Below, piece after piece: positions 1-10,984 of a stretch of DNA of 64,000 bases. A model generated the notes under the pieces. It did no database searches, was not told the DNA's origin, and saw only the letters and a program-made list of their open reading frames with translations. Both the position numbers and the translations under genes were made by a program. Source of the stretch: Clarkia xantiana subsp. parviflora (taxonomy: Eukaryota > Streptophyta > Magnoliopsida > Myrtales > Onagraceae); the NCBI GenBank assembly GCA_036873135.1, contig JAPTYO010000002.1:23090452-23154451 (forward strand), written 5' to 3'. Each line of letters begins with the position of its first letter. The first letter of the stretch is position 1.

Positions 1-790
1 GTCGGATCAAATATAATTTCGGGTCGAACTAACAAACAAATGTAATAAAACTGTTAACGTATAACTATATATATACTCATAATGAATATTAAAAAACTTC
101 AAATATTGATAATATCAAATACAAACATAAAAAACATAACAAAAATTATAATTGTTCCTGATCAACTAAAGAAAAATTCATTAACTAAAATGAGTTAAAT
201 AAAAAGTAATAATATTTTTGTTAAAAAAAATTCAATGATACATGATGAGAAATGAGACATAAAAGAAAAATAATGGTTTTAAGAGAAGAAGAAATGACAA
301 TTAATAAAGATTTAAAAATTAAAACTTAGATCAAAACCTTGTATAATGATATTAAGAAAAACAAATATTAAATACGGGAAAAAATATTAAACATTAAATA
401 TATGTTTTAATTCTAGTTTAAAACTTAAATAATTACATAAGGTGAAATAGACTATACAATTAAGAAATGTTTAAAAAAATTATATTAAAAGCAATTATAA
501 TGGCATTGGGAAAAACAAATATAAAACACATGAGAAAAAAAATTAATAGTAAATATATTTTTTAATTCTAGTTTAAAACTAAAAGAATGGCATAAGATTA
601 ATAATATATATAAATAAAGGCAAAATGTGTTTAAAAAAATAGATTAAAAGCAATTATAATGTAATTGGGAAAATAAATATAAAACATTAGAAAAAAAATT
701 ATAAAGTAAATATATTTTTTTAATTCTAGTTTAAAACTAATTTTTTTTTAAGAAGATTAATAATATATATAAATAAATGCAAAATTGTGG
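1..790. repeat. AT-rich non-coding DNA with imperfect tandem units
   Basis: No coding potential is visible. From about 350 to 780 a unit of roughly 115-130 bp recurs three times. Each copy contains the words 'tttttaattctagtttaaaact' in part, a run of 'taataatatatataaata' and 'attaaaagcaattataatg'. The copies differ by small indels, so this is an old local duplication. The rest (1-350) is low-complexity AT-rich DNA in which I see nothing. Confidence 0.5.
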
Positions 791-798
791 ATGGTGAG

Positions 799-1074
799 TA
801 GGGCTGGCAATTTGGGCCCGGCACGATGGGCCGACACGAACACGACACGAAAATTACGGGTTTGAGTTTGATATTGATGACACGGCACGACACGATAATT
901 TTAAAATTTTAGTTTAAAAATTTTATATTTGATTTTTTATTCAATTTATTCTAGGTTTTTCATGCTGATTTTTCATGTTGGGCCGTGTTGGGCTGGGTTT
1001 GGGCTGACTCCCAGAACACGACACGAAGCTAGCACGATACGAACACGCACGAACCGCACGAATTGCCAACCCTA
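799..1074. mobile_element. hAT-type MITE, 276 bp
   Basis: The left end reads TAGGGCTGGCAAT and the right end reads ATTGCCAACCCTA, which are imperfect terminal inverted repeats of the hAT kind. The element is flanked by an 8-bp target duplication with one mismatch: atggtgag at 791-798 and atggcgag at 1075-1082. The interior is rich in 'cacgacacga' and 'gggccg' words and contains no open frame of note, so it is non-autonomous. Confidence 0.8.
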
Positions 1075-1150
1075 ATGGCGAGATTTGAACCTAGGATGGA
1101 GTAATTAATTTATGCGTGTAAAACCAACTAGACTACTCAGCATTTTATGT
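1075..1150 (-). repeat. Possible tRNA-derived SINE head
   Basis: Read on the minus strand, this stretch has a box-A-like word (TAGTCTAGTTGG) followed about 30 bp later by a box-B-like word (GGTTCAAATCTC). That is the spacing of an internal RNA polymerase III promoter. The hAT MITE at 799-1074 sits immediately after the B box. No second copy in the window confirms a SINE family, so this could also be a decayed tRNA-like remnant. Confidence 0.35.
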
Positions 1151-1296
1151 CATCATTTTACTTTGTAATTTTTATACTGGGTCATTTACAATTTTTATAC
1201 GGGGTCCTTATTGGTAATTGCCAATTTTTTACTTTAGCTCGGTCGAGTTAAGCGGTGTCCGTGACCCCGTAAAACACTATATAGATTCGTCCTTGC
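1075..1296. other. Flank between hAT MITE and partial LTR
   Basis: Apart from the tRNA-like words at the left, nothing is recognisable here. It does not match the outer 600 bp of the intact LTR at 7443-8040, so it marks the break point of the truncated LTR copy. Confidence 0.4.
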
Positions 1297-2175
1297 CTGG
1301 GCTTAAGGTAGGACTCCACGACGGTTACTGGTTTGGACGGCACGGCATCAAGCTCCAGGTGGCGCAGCGGATGACGGGGCTCCGGCAGCTTGATCTCGGG
1401 CGATGGACGTGACCAGATAACGGGGCTCCGGTGATGGGCAGAACGAGTTGGGACAGATGGCAAGTGACCTGGCGGGGCTGGGCAAACCACGACGAACAGA
1501 GCGCGATGGAGTGACGGGTGTGGCTGCTGGTACTCGGTCGAGCTGCGGTGGTCTGAATGGACGACACAAGGACGGGCGCGGTGGTCTGGCGATCTCCAGT
1601 GGCAGGGATGGTCACATGTGCTGTGAAAAAACGGGGGGAAGAGCTAGGGGAGAGAGAGAGAGAGAGAGAAATACGAACGGCCGGAATGGAGGGGCGGTGA
1701 CAGTTGGCGTGGAGCGTCGGGCGGTGGTCCGGAGCTGGGCGGGCCGTCGGGACAGCCACCGGTGGTGAAGCCAACACCGGCGGGCTGGGTGTTGCAGTAG
1801 TAATTAAAAAGACTTAATCACTAGGAGACAAAAAAAGTACGATTTTCGAGAACTGATGAGTTATTCTTTTCTGGTGTGTCTTTTTTACATGTAAAATGAG
1901 CCTATTTATAGCTAAACTAGGACCCCAAACTAGGAAAATAAAATCTGAAAAATGCATTTAATATTCCGAATATATATATATGTATTTCACCATAAATACA
2001 CATAATATATTTCATAATATTTTACAATAAATAATGCATATACATTATCCTATTTTAAGCCAGTCCTATCTTTAGAAACTTCGCGACCGTCCATATTTAA
2101 ATACTTCCTTTTTTTTAACGCGTCACATATGACATTTTGAACGTGCTACGCGCGGACCAAAATTAGGTGTTTACA
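1297..2175 (-). repeat. 3' LTR (partial) of an Ogre/Tat-like gypsy element
   Basis: This segment is highly similar, collinear and in direct orientation to 8043-8840. Shared landmarks are the start 'gggctta.gg.aggactccacg', the GA-rich run near 1655, and the end 'aaaattaggtgtttaca'. On the minus strand it begins TGTAAACACC. The part matching 7443-8040 is missing: homology stops near 1297, so the LTR is truncated or rearranged at its outer end. The GC-rich stretch 1320-1780 yields several overlapping open frames on both strands, but their composition is repetitive and they are not credible genes. Confidence 0.7.
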
Positions 2176-2190
2176 GCTTGCCCCTCTTTG
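2176..2190 (-). other. Polypurine tract of the gypsy-like element
   Basis: On the minus strand this reads as a purine-rich tract, AAAGAGGGGCAAGC, directly abutting the LTR start TGTAAACACC. This is the expected place for second-strand priming and fixes the element as minus-strand. Confidence 0.6.
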
Positions 2191-2339
2191 GGCGAATTCC
2201 CGTAGAACAAGTTCGAGGGGATTTGCCCAAAGACGAGTAAACACTAATTTTGGTTTGGAAGTATTATCTTCTTTTGAGTATTCGAATTTTCAAGGAAACT
2301 CCTGGCTTATTTCGGACAGTGCGAAAGAAAACCTTTGTT

Positions 2340-2690
2340 CGTAATGTAGAGCCTCCAGCGGCAGTGCGGTAAATAAGAGCCTCCAGTGGCGGTTCGGAAA
2401 AGTAAAGCCTCGATCGGCGGTGACCCTGTTGACGGTGCTTCCGTTGGCGGTGCGTAAAAGTAAAGTCTCCAGTGACGTGTAGTAAAGAAAAGCCTCGGTC
2501 GGCGGTGCCGATGTTGACGGTGCTTCCGTTGGTGGTGCGTAAAAGTAAAGCCTCCAGTGGCATGCAGTAACGAAAAGCCACTAGTGGCGTGTGGAAAGAA
2601 AAGCCTCCAGTGGCGTGCAGTAAAGTAAAACCTTAATCGACAATGCCTCCAGTGGCGAGCGATAAGGAAAAGCCTCCAGTGGCGTGACTT
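2340..2690. repeat. Tandem array A, short GC-richer units
   Basis: The phrase 'aaagcctccagtggcgtgcagtaa' recurs in diverged form about ten times. It alternates with 'cggtcggcggtgccgatgttgacggtgc'-type phrases. Unit length varies between roughly 27 and 60 bp. The minus-strand open frame across 2264-2581 is a by-product of the repeat. Confidence 0.65.
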
Positions 2691-3250
2691 TCGAAGACTG
2701 AATACTAAGGCTTCGTTCGTCAGGGGTACTCTCAGAAAGCTGGAAAACTCCAGATCCTGATTGTCGGTTGTGACTCGCGAAGGCTGGACATCAAAGGCTC
2801 TGTTCGTCGGGTTGTGACTGTCTGAAAGCTTGAAAACTTCAGGTCCTGATTGCTGGTTGTGATTTGCGGAGGCTGAACATCAAAGACTATGTTCATCTGG
2901 TTGTGGCTCTCGGAAGGCTGGAAAACTACAGATCTCGATTGCCGATTGTGACTTGCGAAGAATGAATATCTAAGGCTCCGTTTGTCGGGTTGTGACTCTC
3001 AGAAAGCTGGAAAACTACAGATCCTTATTGTCGGTTGTGAATCGCGAAGGCTGAACATCAAAGGCTCTGTTCATCGGGTTGTGACTCTCAGAAAGCTGGA
3101 AAAATTCAGGTCCCGATTTCGGTTGTGACTCGCGAATGCTGAACATCAAAGGCTCCGTTCATCGAGTTGTGACTCTCAGAAAGTTGGAAAACTTCAGGTA
3201 CTGATTGTCGGTTGTGACTTGTAGGAACAGACTGTAACAGTCCTTCTCAT
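2690..3250. repeat. Tandem array B, units of about 115-125 bp
   Basis: Five or so copies share 'gggttgtgactctcagaaagctgg', 'aaaacttcaggtcctgatt' and 'gtcggttgtgactcgcgaaggctgaacatcaaaggctc'-type segments. Copies are 80-90% alike by eye. The array decays after 3220 into 'gagcagactgtaacagtcc' phrases. Confidence 0.65.
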
Positions 3251-3569
3251 CTTTGAATGGTGACTTGCGAGAGCAGACTGTAACAGTCCCGGTTGCCGTG
3301 AATTTGACTTAGAAGACGCTGTATCGTAGAAAAATACAGCGGTGCATGAATGTTTGTCCCTAATTTTTGCCTAAATTGCGCATGGTGCGACAATCTAGCG
3401 GGATCTTTTTCTTTTTAAAAATTTCTCTCTTATTCTCTCATTTTCCCACGGTCGATTGAGAGATTTCTGATCGTGCCTCTCGGTTTTTTCTTCTCTCCTT
3501 TTGCCATGATTGCAATTTCTGAATTTGCAACCACGCCCCTCATTTTCTGATTTTGCCTAGGCCGCCCTT

Positions 3570-4430
3570 TCGGGTTTTCAACCTAGCGGTAGCACTCTTT
3601 TTTGTGGTAGCCAATTGCTGGGTGGCTGTGACTCATACTTTATTTCCCATCTCGATGAGGGAGTATTTGTAGCCGTTTGGAGGGTGGCTGTGACCCTTTC
3701 CTCACCGTTTTCAATGTTGCGGGAGCTCTTTTGATTTGTAGCCATTTGGACGGTGGCTGTGGCCCTCTCAATTTTTTTCGTATTTGTCATTGCGGAAGCT
3801 CTTGTTTTTTAGTAGTCAATTTCTTGTTGACTGTGACCCGTTTTTTTTATTTTACGCCTTCGAAATTGCGGGAGAACCTCTAATTTGTAATCGTTTAAAG
3901 GGTGGCTGAGACCCTTTCTAATGAGTACTCTAATTTATAGTCGTTTGTAGGGTGGCTGTGGCCCTTTCTAATATTTATAATGCTCACCAAATTCATGGGA
4001 ATTCGCTCTTTATACGTAGTCATTTTAAGGGTGGTTGTGGCCCTTTCAAATAATTTCCCGGCCTCACAAGAATTTGGGGAACACTGTATGTATGTAGCCA
4101 TTTAAGGGTGGTTGTGGTCCTTTCAAATAACCTCCCGGCCTCACAAGATTCACGGGAACACTCTGTATATGTAGCCGTTTGGAGGGTGGCTATGACCCTT
4201 TCACTTATTCCCCGCTTTTGATGTTGCGGGAGTGCTCTTTATCTGTAGTCATTTGAATGGTGGGTTTGGCCCTTTCTTTGTAGTCTTTTTAGGGACGACT
4301 GTGGCTCTTTTTATTTGTAGTTGATTTAGAGACAACTGTGACCCTTTTATTTCTTCATGCTGTCATAAGATTTGCATGAACACTCTCTTTATTTTTCTGT
4401 AGCAATTAAAGGACGGTTGTGACCCTAAAG
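3570..4430. repeat. Tandem array C, units of about 60-90 bp
   Basis: About a dozen copies centre on 'gtagccatttggagggtggctgtg' followed by 'accctttc'. Each is separated by a spacer often containing 'ttgcgggagctctt' or 'cctcacaagattc'. It is unrelated to arrays A and B, so the element gathered several independent arrays. Confidence 0.65.
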
Positions 4431-4880
4431 AAAAATGATTTTTTTTTTGCTTCTTTTTTTTTTAAGAAAATTTAACGAGAATAATCAACAACAAATATGT
4501 ACATTCCCCTAGTGGCAAATTGAAAATTTCTAATTCAAAATATCTTCTAGAGAAGGACTCAATTGATTGAGTCAAAATATATCGGTCGTGTCGACGCCCT
4601 GGATTGACCCTACAACCAATGGATGACGTAGGCAATGATTTCTTCTCTCGGCTTCTCATGTGCCCTGCCTATTGCTCAACCTCATCTGGGGATGCCCCAC
4701 GGTTAGCACTGACAAGTTTAGACTTCGCCGCATAACGAATGTATGACTTGGTTGAGGGACGCGTATCAATTCCACACATGGTAGGTGGACTTTTGGCATG
4801 TAAGTTCTTTGGATCAGTCACATTTCACGTGGTTGCGTGCTCGTCGAAGTGGTCATCTGATCTGAAAAATGAGTAGGGAC
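4431..4880. other. Unassigned spacer inside the gypsy-like element
   Basis: I see no repeat unit, gene or motif that I can name in this stretch. Confidence 0.4.
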
Positions 4881-5640
4881 ACTCAAATCTCAAGGAAAAA
4901 ATCAAGTACAATTCATCGTACCTCCCGAGTGCGCAATTTCTGCTTCGTGCGACTGGAAGACTGCATGTTCTTTTTATATTGCCCCATTTGGCCGGCAGAA
5001 CTTGTAAGCATGTAGTGATGGGCGCCGTAACTGGTAGCCCATAATATGTATAGTTTACCTAAAGAAATTAGGTATATGTCACATTAGGGTAATTGGGCCG
5101 GACCCAAATCCCAATTAATATGAAAGACCCAAAATTGGGCCTCCCTATGCATAGTGGACGGCCGAAATTATGGTGTGGGCAAATTGGACTTTTGTCAACT
5201 TTGCTCCTCCTATAAATACATGGTGTTAGGGGATTTTTAGGGTTAATCACTATTTCCTCATTAGAGTGTTTTAGAGAGAAAAACCCTCAACCCCACACCA
5301 TCTAGGTTTCGGCCGAACCTACCTTCTCCCAAGGATGTGCCAATTTTCTTTCCAAGCAAACACTCTAGAGATCTGTCCCCGTGCCAAGAATCGATCAGAG
5401 GCTTTGCTGTGGAGCTTGTACCGCGTAGAGCTTCTCTAACAAGAACCTCTACGGGTCTCGACCGGAGGATCGCGAACGCCCTCCAGAGAAGATCTTGGGT
5501 CTACGGAGAACTGTAAAGGTATGTGCGAATCTTCCGCTACGTAATTCCAATTACTAGCATGTACCTGATTTAAGTATCCGTAGTGATTACTCCCCGTAAT
5601 CTAACATAACTTACATGTACATGATACCTAACCAAGGTTA
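4880..5640 (+). repeat. Possible LTR or promoter-bearing insert
   Basis: A TATA-like word (cctataaatacatgg, about 5211-5225) is followed by 'gagtgttttagagagaaaaaccctcaacc' type leader sequence and a GC-richer stretch rich in 'ctctacgg'. The end 'gtaatctaacata' resembles an LTR terminus. This organisation (TATA box, short leader, terminal CA) is typical of a plant LTR, so a solo LTR inserted between arrays C and D is likely. I could not find a target duplication or a clear start, so the call is tentative. Confidence 0.35.
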
Positions 5641-7000
5641 CCTGAAAAGAGTGAATGAAAAAAAATAAGTGTAGAGAATATGAGAAATCGTGCATGATTT
5701 TTTTTAGAAAAAGGAATCAAAATTTATGATCTAAGGTATTTTGCACCGTCACGGAGTTTACTGAGTCGCACTATCTGGCTCGAACGCATGGTTGATGTTC
5801 AAAACGAAGTTATTCAAAAAGATTTTCTCGCCATTTATTTAAACTCGAATAGTCGCACTCAACTGCACAGTTAAACTATTTTCTCAAAATATAGAATCAA
5901 ATCTATTTTTTAAAACGCTAGCTCATGCGAATGTTGAGACGATCTTGCCGAAAAAGTGTAATACACCTTGGATAAAAATGAATGATACTTTGAGTTTTTT
6001 TTTTAAAAAAAAAATGCTCATGCATGCTCGAAAGTTAAAGTTTTAACGCTAAGAAACTTACAACTTACAACCAGTTTACCTGAATGATACATATGGAATG
6101 TATGTACGAAATGAAAAATCCTGGTAAATTTTTTTTTTATATAAAAAGAAATGCAAATGCAATGCATGTTTGGAATTAAAAGCTCAACAACTATGAGAAG
6201 ATTTACAATCTATCTAAAAACTCCTTTTTCCTAAAACAATGCCTATGAGATATACATGAGATGAAAGTTATACAATTAAGAAAACTTACAAGCTACTTGA
6301 ATTTTTTTTTTTTAAAAAAGAAAAAAAAAATCAATGCATCATAGTTGCTCAAAATAAAAAATTCAGGTGGACAGTTTTTTAAAGAATGTATATGAGATGC
6401 ACAAAAATAAATACAAATAAAAGTTCTACAACTAAGAAAAATTACAATTTACCTAAGATTTTTTTTCGAAAATAATGCATATGAGATGCACATCTTTTAA
6501 CTAAGAGAGCTTACGATTTATCTAAAAAGTTTTTTTTAAAAAATTAATGCATATTGGATGCATTATTAAAAATAAAACAATTCAGGTAAAAGTCTTTTTT
6601 TGAAATGATGCATATAGACTGCACGTTCGAAATTAGAAGCTCTAATAGCTAAATATGAATTATAATTTTTCCTAAAATGTTTTTTTTAAACAATGCATAC
6701 GCTACACGCTAACCAAAATTACAACTTACATGAAGAGTTTTTTTTTTTTTTTAATGCGTATGAAACACAAGTTTAAAATAAAAAGAAAATCAGGTAAGAG
6801 ATTAAAAAAAACAATGCATATGAAATGCACGTTTGGAAATGAAATTTCTAACTAAATGATTAACTACTTAGCTGAAAGAGTTTTTTTTGTTTTATTAAAA
6901 AATGCAACGAGATGAATGCATGAGAAATAAAAGTTATACAAACAGTACTATTTACATGATAACACTTATAAATAAAAAAACACTGATAAAAAACGACATG
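5640..7000. repeat. Tandem array D, AT-rich units of about 90-110 bp
   Basis: Each diverged unit holds 'aatgcatatgagatgcac', an 'aaattaaaagctctaac' segment, 'aagaaaacttacaatttacctg' and a homopolymer run of T or A. About a dozen copies can be followed. Later copies are shorter and more damaged. Confidence 0.6.
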
Positions 7001-7420
7001 TTATGGGGTAAAAAATGTGTGGCTTTGCTCTACAAGGTAGGTTCCACTGATAGGCTCGCGACAATGTGATTTCCTCCCCACATCATAGGGATCACAAGAC
7101 CTTCACAAGTGAGTGAAGTTTTTCGGAGTCGTACCGGCGGCCTAGCCGCTCCGGTCGTACCATTAATAACTCTCTGGGGTTCCTAGTTGCCCTGTGTTTT
7201 AGGCATTTTGGATATTACACTAAAGTGGTGTGTGTGAATTCAGGTAACACATAATACAACAAAGAAAAATAGTCAGATATAAAAAAAAAAAATTACTCCA
7301 CACCTGAAATCACACAAAAACAATCAAGTTAGATCAGTGAAGTCAAAATAAAATATAAAATAAAGCTACAAAACTCAAACGTGGCAAAAAAGTGAACATA
7401 CTGAGCCCGAACCCTCTAAT

Positions 7421-7442
7421 ATCCCCAGCAGAGTAGCAAAAT
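7421..7442 (-). other. Primer-binding site of the gypsy-like element
   Basis: Immediately inside the 5' LTR (minus strand) the sequence reads TTTGCTACTCTGCTGGGGAT. This resembles the TGGCGACTCTGCTGGGGA-type site used by Ogre/Tat elements, with two substitutions. It supports both the orientation and the lineage call. Confidence 0.55.
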
Positions 7443-8840
7443 TGTCTTACCTAAATTCTGACCTAAGGGGAATTACGTTTTTGAAAACGTGCAATTTTGA
7501 AAAGAGCCACCACTAGTTAATTGTAAGGCAAACTAGAATCCTAAATTACATAAGAGAATAACGAATTATACACCTAGGTATAAAATCGGTCTATGATCAG
7601 AAATTCGAGTTCAGGGGTTCCATTACGAATTAAAAATATAAATTTTTAGCTTCACCCTTTAGGTACTCAATTAACTTAGTTTGCCAATTTTATCGTTAAT
7701 CAGTTATAAATTGACTCGAGCACTAACATCGATAAAATTAAATAATATAACGGTAATCATATATAATTAAATCGACGTGAAATAGCCTGACGAATACACA
7801 CAATTAACCTTTAAATCAATCTAAACTAATCAAAATTTGGAATATTTATGTCAAATCTAATCTAATAACATAACATGTATGAAAATAATAAAATAAACAA
7901 TGTTGCAACATGTAATTAGCATTATATACACCTAGTTAAATTAAAAATCAGTTTATAATAATAATATTAAACAAACATATAAATTAATAGTAATAAAATA
8001 ATGAAATACAAAAAAAAAAAAAAAGCAGCGGGGATTTCACTTGGGCTTAGGGAAGGACTCCACGGCGGTTACTGGTGTGGATGGCAGGGCATCAAGCTCC
8101 AGGCAGCGCAGCGGATGACGGGGCTCTGGCAGCTTGATCTCAGGCGATGGACGTGACCGGATAACGGGGCTCCAGCGATGGGCGGAACGAGCTGGGAGAG
8201 ATGGCAAGCGACCTGGCGGGGCTGGGCGAACTACGGAGAACGGAGCGCGATGGAGTGACGGGCGTGGCTACTGGGCTGGTACTCGATCGAGCTGCGGTGG
8301 TCGGAATGGACGAGAAGAGGACGGGCGCGGTGGTCTGGCGATCTCCAGTGGCAGGGATGGTCACTGGTGCTGTAAAAAACGGGGGGAAGAGATGGGGAGA
8401 GAGAGAGAGAAAAATACAGACAACCGGAATGGAGGGGCGGTGGTGGTCGGCGTGGTAATTAATTTTTTTTTATCACTATGAGACAAAAAAACACGATTTT
8501 CGAGAATTTATGTGTTATTCTTTTCTAGTGTGTCATTTTTACATGTAAAATGAGCTTATTTATAGCTAAACTGGGACCCCCCAAACTAGGAAAATAAAAT
8601 CTGAAAATATATGCATTTAATATTCCGAAAATATACATATATATTTATGTATTTCATCATAAATACACATAATATATTTTTAGAATATTTACAATAAATA
8701 ATGAATATACATTATCATATTTTAAGTCATACCTATCTTTAAAAACTTCGCGACCTTCCATATTTAAATACTTCATTTTTTAACGCGTCACATATGACAT
8801 TTTGAACGTGCTACGCGCAGACCAAAATTAGGTGTTTACA
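7443..8840 (-). repeat. 5' LTR of the Ogre/Tat-like gypsy element, about 1.4 kb
   Basis: The LTR starts TGTCTTACC and ends GTGTTTACA in plus orientation, so it has TG and CA ends. Its outer 200 bp match the start of another LTR at 62454. Its inner half matches 1297-2175. The GC-rich part (8040-8460) repeats the sequence seen at 1300-1760. Short open frames there (for example 8134-8481) are repeat sequence, not genes. Confidence 0.75.
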
Positions 8841-9870
8841 ATAATTAGTAATTTTCCTTTAATATTTGTATATATCTTGTATATTTATATTTGGGTTAAT
8901 AACCTAGGAAATGTCTGAAGTTTAGCTCATGTTAACCGGAGATGTCTGAAGTTTCAAAAGTTAATATGGAAGGTCTGATGTTTCAACTATGTTGATTTAA
9001 GGTTTTTCTGCCCATTTTTAGGGTTAAATTTAACAGAATGGTCTGAAATAATACTTTTGCCCATTTGAATATTTTGTTTTATTTAATATCTTATTTGAGA
9101 AAATGTGAAATGACAAAATTACCCCTGAAATCAAATTAAAACCACCCGGTTCCGCCAACCGCAACCCGACTCCGACCCCACCATCCCGACTCCGGCGACC
9201 ACCACCTCGACTCCGGCAACCACCACCCAACTCCGGAGACCGCCACCACGACTCCGATTAGGCCCAAATCGGAGCCACAAAGCTCCAATTGGAGCTCTGT
9301 GGCCCGACCTGAGCCACAGAGCTCCAGATCGGAGCTCTATTGCTCTGACCCGAGATACAAAGCTCCGATCGGAGCTTTGTGGCTACGATTTGGGCCCAAT
9401 CGGGGCAGGTGGCTCCGATTTGGGCCCAAACGGAGTCGCGGTGGTGGTCGTCGGAGTTGGGTGGTGGTCGCGGGAGCCCGGGCCGGGGTGCCGGTGGCCG
9501 GAGTCGTGGTCGCTTTAAGGGCATTTTTTTCTTTTCATTTCAAGCATGCGAGGGGGCACACTTTGATAGAAGGGCATTTTGAGAATTTAATTTTATTTCC
9601 GGTCACATGCCAAGCACGTAACCAACTTCCGTCAGTTTTAACGGAAAAAATTAACGGAGACCTCTTATATCCACAAAGTTGAAACCTCATACCTCTCAAA
9701 TCAATATTTGAAACTCCAGACCTCTCCGGTTAACATGGGCCAAATTTCAGACCTTTCTTAGGTTATTAACCATTTATATTTCCTAGTATTATCTTTAACA
9801 ACTCAATATATTGAGGTAATCTCTTTGTACACCATTCAATTAATATCAATACAGATTATATTTTTCTATA
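8841..9870 (+). repeat. Copia LTR 3' part, interrupted by a MULE
   Basis: Two AT-rich pieces (8841-8892 and 9782-9870) become continuous if the MULE at 8893-9771 is removed. They end directly at a Met-tRNA type primer-binding site at 9871. The joined sequence looks like the 3' end of a Ty1/copia LTR. Its 5' part has been lost, probably at the gypsy-like insertion that ends at 8840. Confidence 0.4.
8893..9771. mobile_element. Mutator-type foldback MITE (family member A)
   Basis: Long terminal inverted repeats of well over 100 bp begin GGGTTAATAACCTAGGAAATG on the left. On the right, read inverted, they begin GGTTAATAACCTAAGAAAGG. Target duplication: atttatattt at 8883-8892 and 9772-9781, which is 9-10 bp as for Mutator elements. 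The centre (9130-9510) is GC-rich with 'ccgactccgg' repeats. It shares with 43474-44246 a right-hand segment containing 'gtcacatgccaagca' and 'acggagacct', so the two are one family. No transposase is present. Confidence 0.75.
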
Positions 9871-10320
9871 TGGTATCAGAACCTTCATTCCTCAAACGAA
9901 AATAACTTACAAGCCGCCGCCCACCATCGCCGCTGTACAGGGATGGTCGGAAATGTCATCAGCTATGCAGTTTTCATGCCGGCCGCTCCCTGTCCAATTC
10001 TGATTTCGGTCTTTTTCTTTTCTTTTCTAATAAGACAATAAATATATGCTTCCGTGTTGACGATTTGCGCCGATCCTCTGATTTAGCCCCAACTGAAGAA
10101 GCCACCACACTGATGGTCCCTACTATTGTCATGTTCGCCTCAATTCTTTTCAGCTGATGCCGACTGGATCTCTCCAGGCTTCCGCTGATGCCGACTGGAC
10201 CTCCGGGCTTCCATCATCGCCGACTGGACATGTGGACTAACTTCATGCCGACTGGATATCTCCGGGCTACAGCCGCGCTGACTGGACATCTCCGGTCATT
10301 CGCAAGTCTAAATATTTTAG
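9871..10320 (+). mobile_element. Copia primer-binding site and untranslated leader relic
   Basis: The word tggtatcagaacc at 9871-9883 matches the initiator Met-tRNA primer site of Ty1/copia elements with one change. What follows is a GC-richer leader with repeated 'gccgactggac.tctccgggcttc' phrases (10150-10300), but no gag frame. The element is truncated near 10320. Confidence 0.45.
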
Positions 10321-10984
10321 GTATAAACCAAACATGATATAATTATTTTTCTTATATAAATGATCCCTAAAAATACATGTGAAATAGAATACGTTTATTC
10401 ATACAAATAGATTCGAACTATTAGATGAAGGGCGTGCATCATATTTATATTAAAGGGAAAATTGTCATGTTTCTATTCCACGACAATATAACTTTGAAAT
10501 GATTTTACAGTTATCTTCTGATCAAACTATTTTTTATCCAAACTAGACGAAATTAAATTGAATTCTTACATAAGTATCACCAGACTTTTTGCAACTCGGT
10601 TGGAGCTCGCTGGCCCCAATGAGTTAGAGCTTCAATTTTTTTTAATAGGATAGAGAACATGCATAAAAGTTTACAACTTAATTAGAAGGGGCAGTCAGCG
10701 GTGGGCTGTTGTTTGGTATAATTAACAACATTTTGTTTTAATTTTCATTTTTCATCACCGTAATAAGTAAGAAAGAACATCTGAAATGACAGCGAAACGC
10801 ACGTGTTCCCTCGATGTATTCGTGCATTTTCGGTCAAACCAGCTTTCTCCAGTCTCCACCCTTTTCTTTTCCTCCTGTTTGGTCAATGGTCAAACTCCCC
10901 CAAAAGCATTTTATTATTGAATTGAATGAATCACTTCATGGGATAAACTAATTAATATTAAGAGAAATAAATACTCGGCATTAG
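10321..10984. other. Unassigned intergenic DNA
   Basis: I see no open frame of interest, repeat unit or motif here. Confidence 0.4.

Larger units (their letters stand above)
2176..7442 (-). mobile_element. Interior of non-autonomous Ogre/Tat-like gypsy element (LARD-like)
   Basis: The region lies between the two homologous LTR segments, with a polypurine tract at its left end and a primer-binding-like site at its right end. No gag, protease, reverse transcriptase or integrase can be read in any frame. It consists largely of four tandem arrays (2340-2690, 2690-3250, 3570-4430, 5640-7000) and a promoter-like insert (about 4880-5640). A large non-coding interior bounded by long LTRs fits a LARD-type derivative that would need proteins from an autonomous relative. 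Known Ogre/Tat elements carry tandem repeats upstream of the 3' LTR, which agrees with this layout. Confidence 0.6.

Noticed and set aside
1325..1777. 150-codon minus-strand and 106-codon plus-strand open frames in a GC-rich block
   Set aside because: The block is part of an LTR and is repeated at 8060-8450, where the frames are broken. Serine/arginine/proline-rich translation is a product of composition.
2135..2165. A 'gctacgcgcgga' word resembling a Helitron hairpin
   Set aside because: It lies within the LTR of the gypsy-like element, has no paired stem of sufficient length and is not followed by CTAG.
2264..2581. 105-codon minus-strand open frame
   Set aside because: It runs through a tandem array and its translation repeats the same phrase.
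2340..4430. Regularly spaced repeats that might suggest a CRISPR-like array
   Set aside because: The units are diverged and directly joined in a plant retroelement, with no constant repeat/variable spacer pattern.
9258..9682. Overlapping open frames on both strands in the centre of MULE member A
   Set aside because: The same kind of GC-rich filler as in member B, with repeated 'RSELCGSD'-like phrases.
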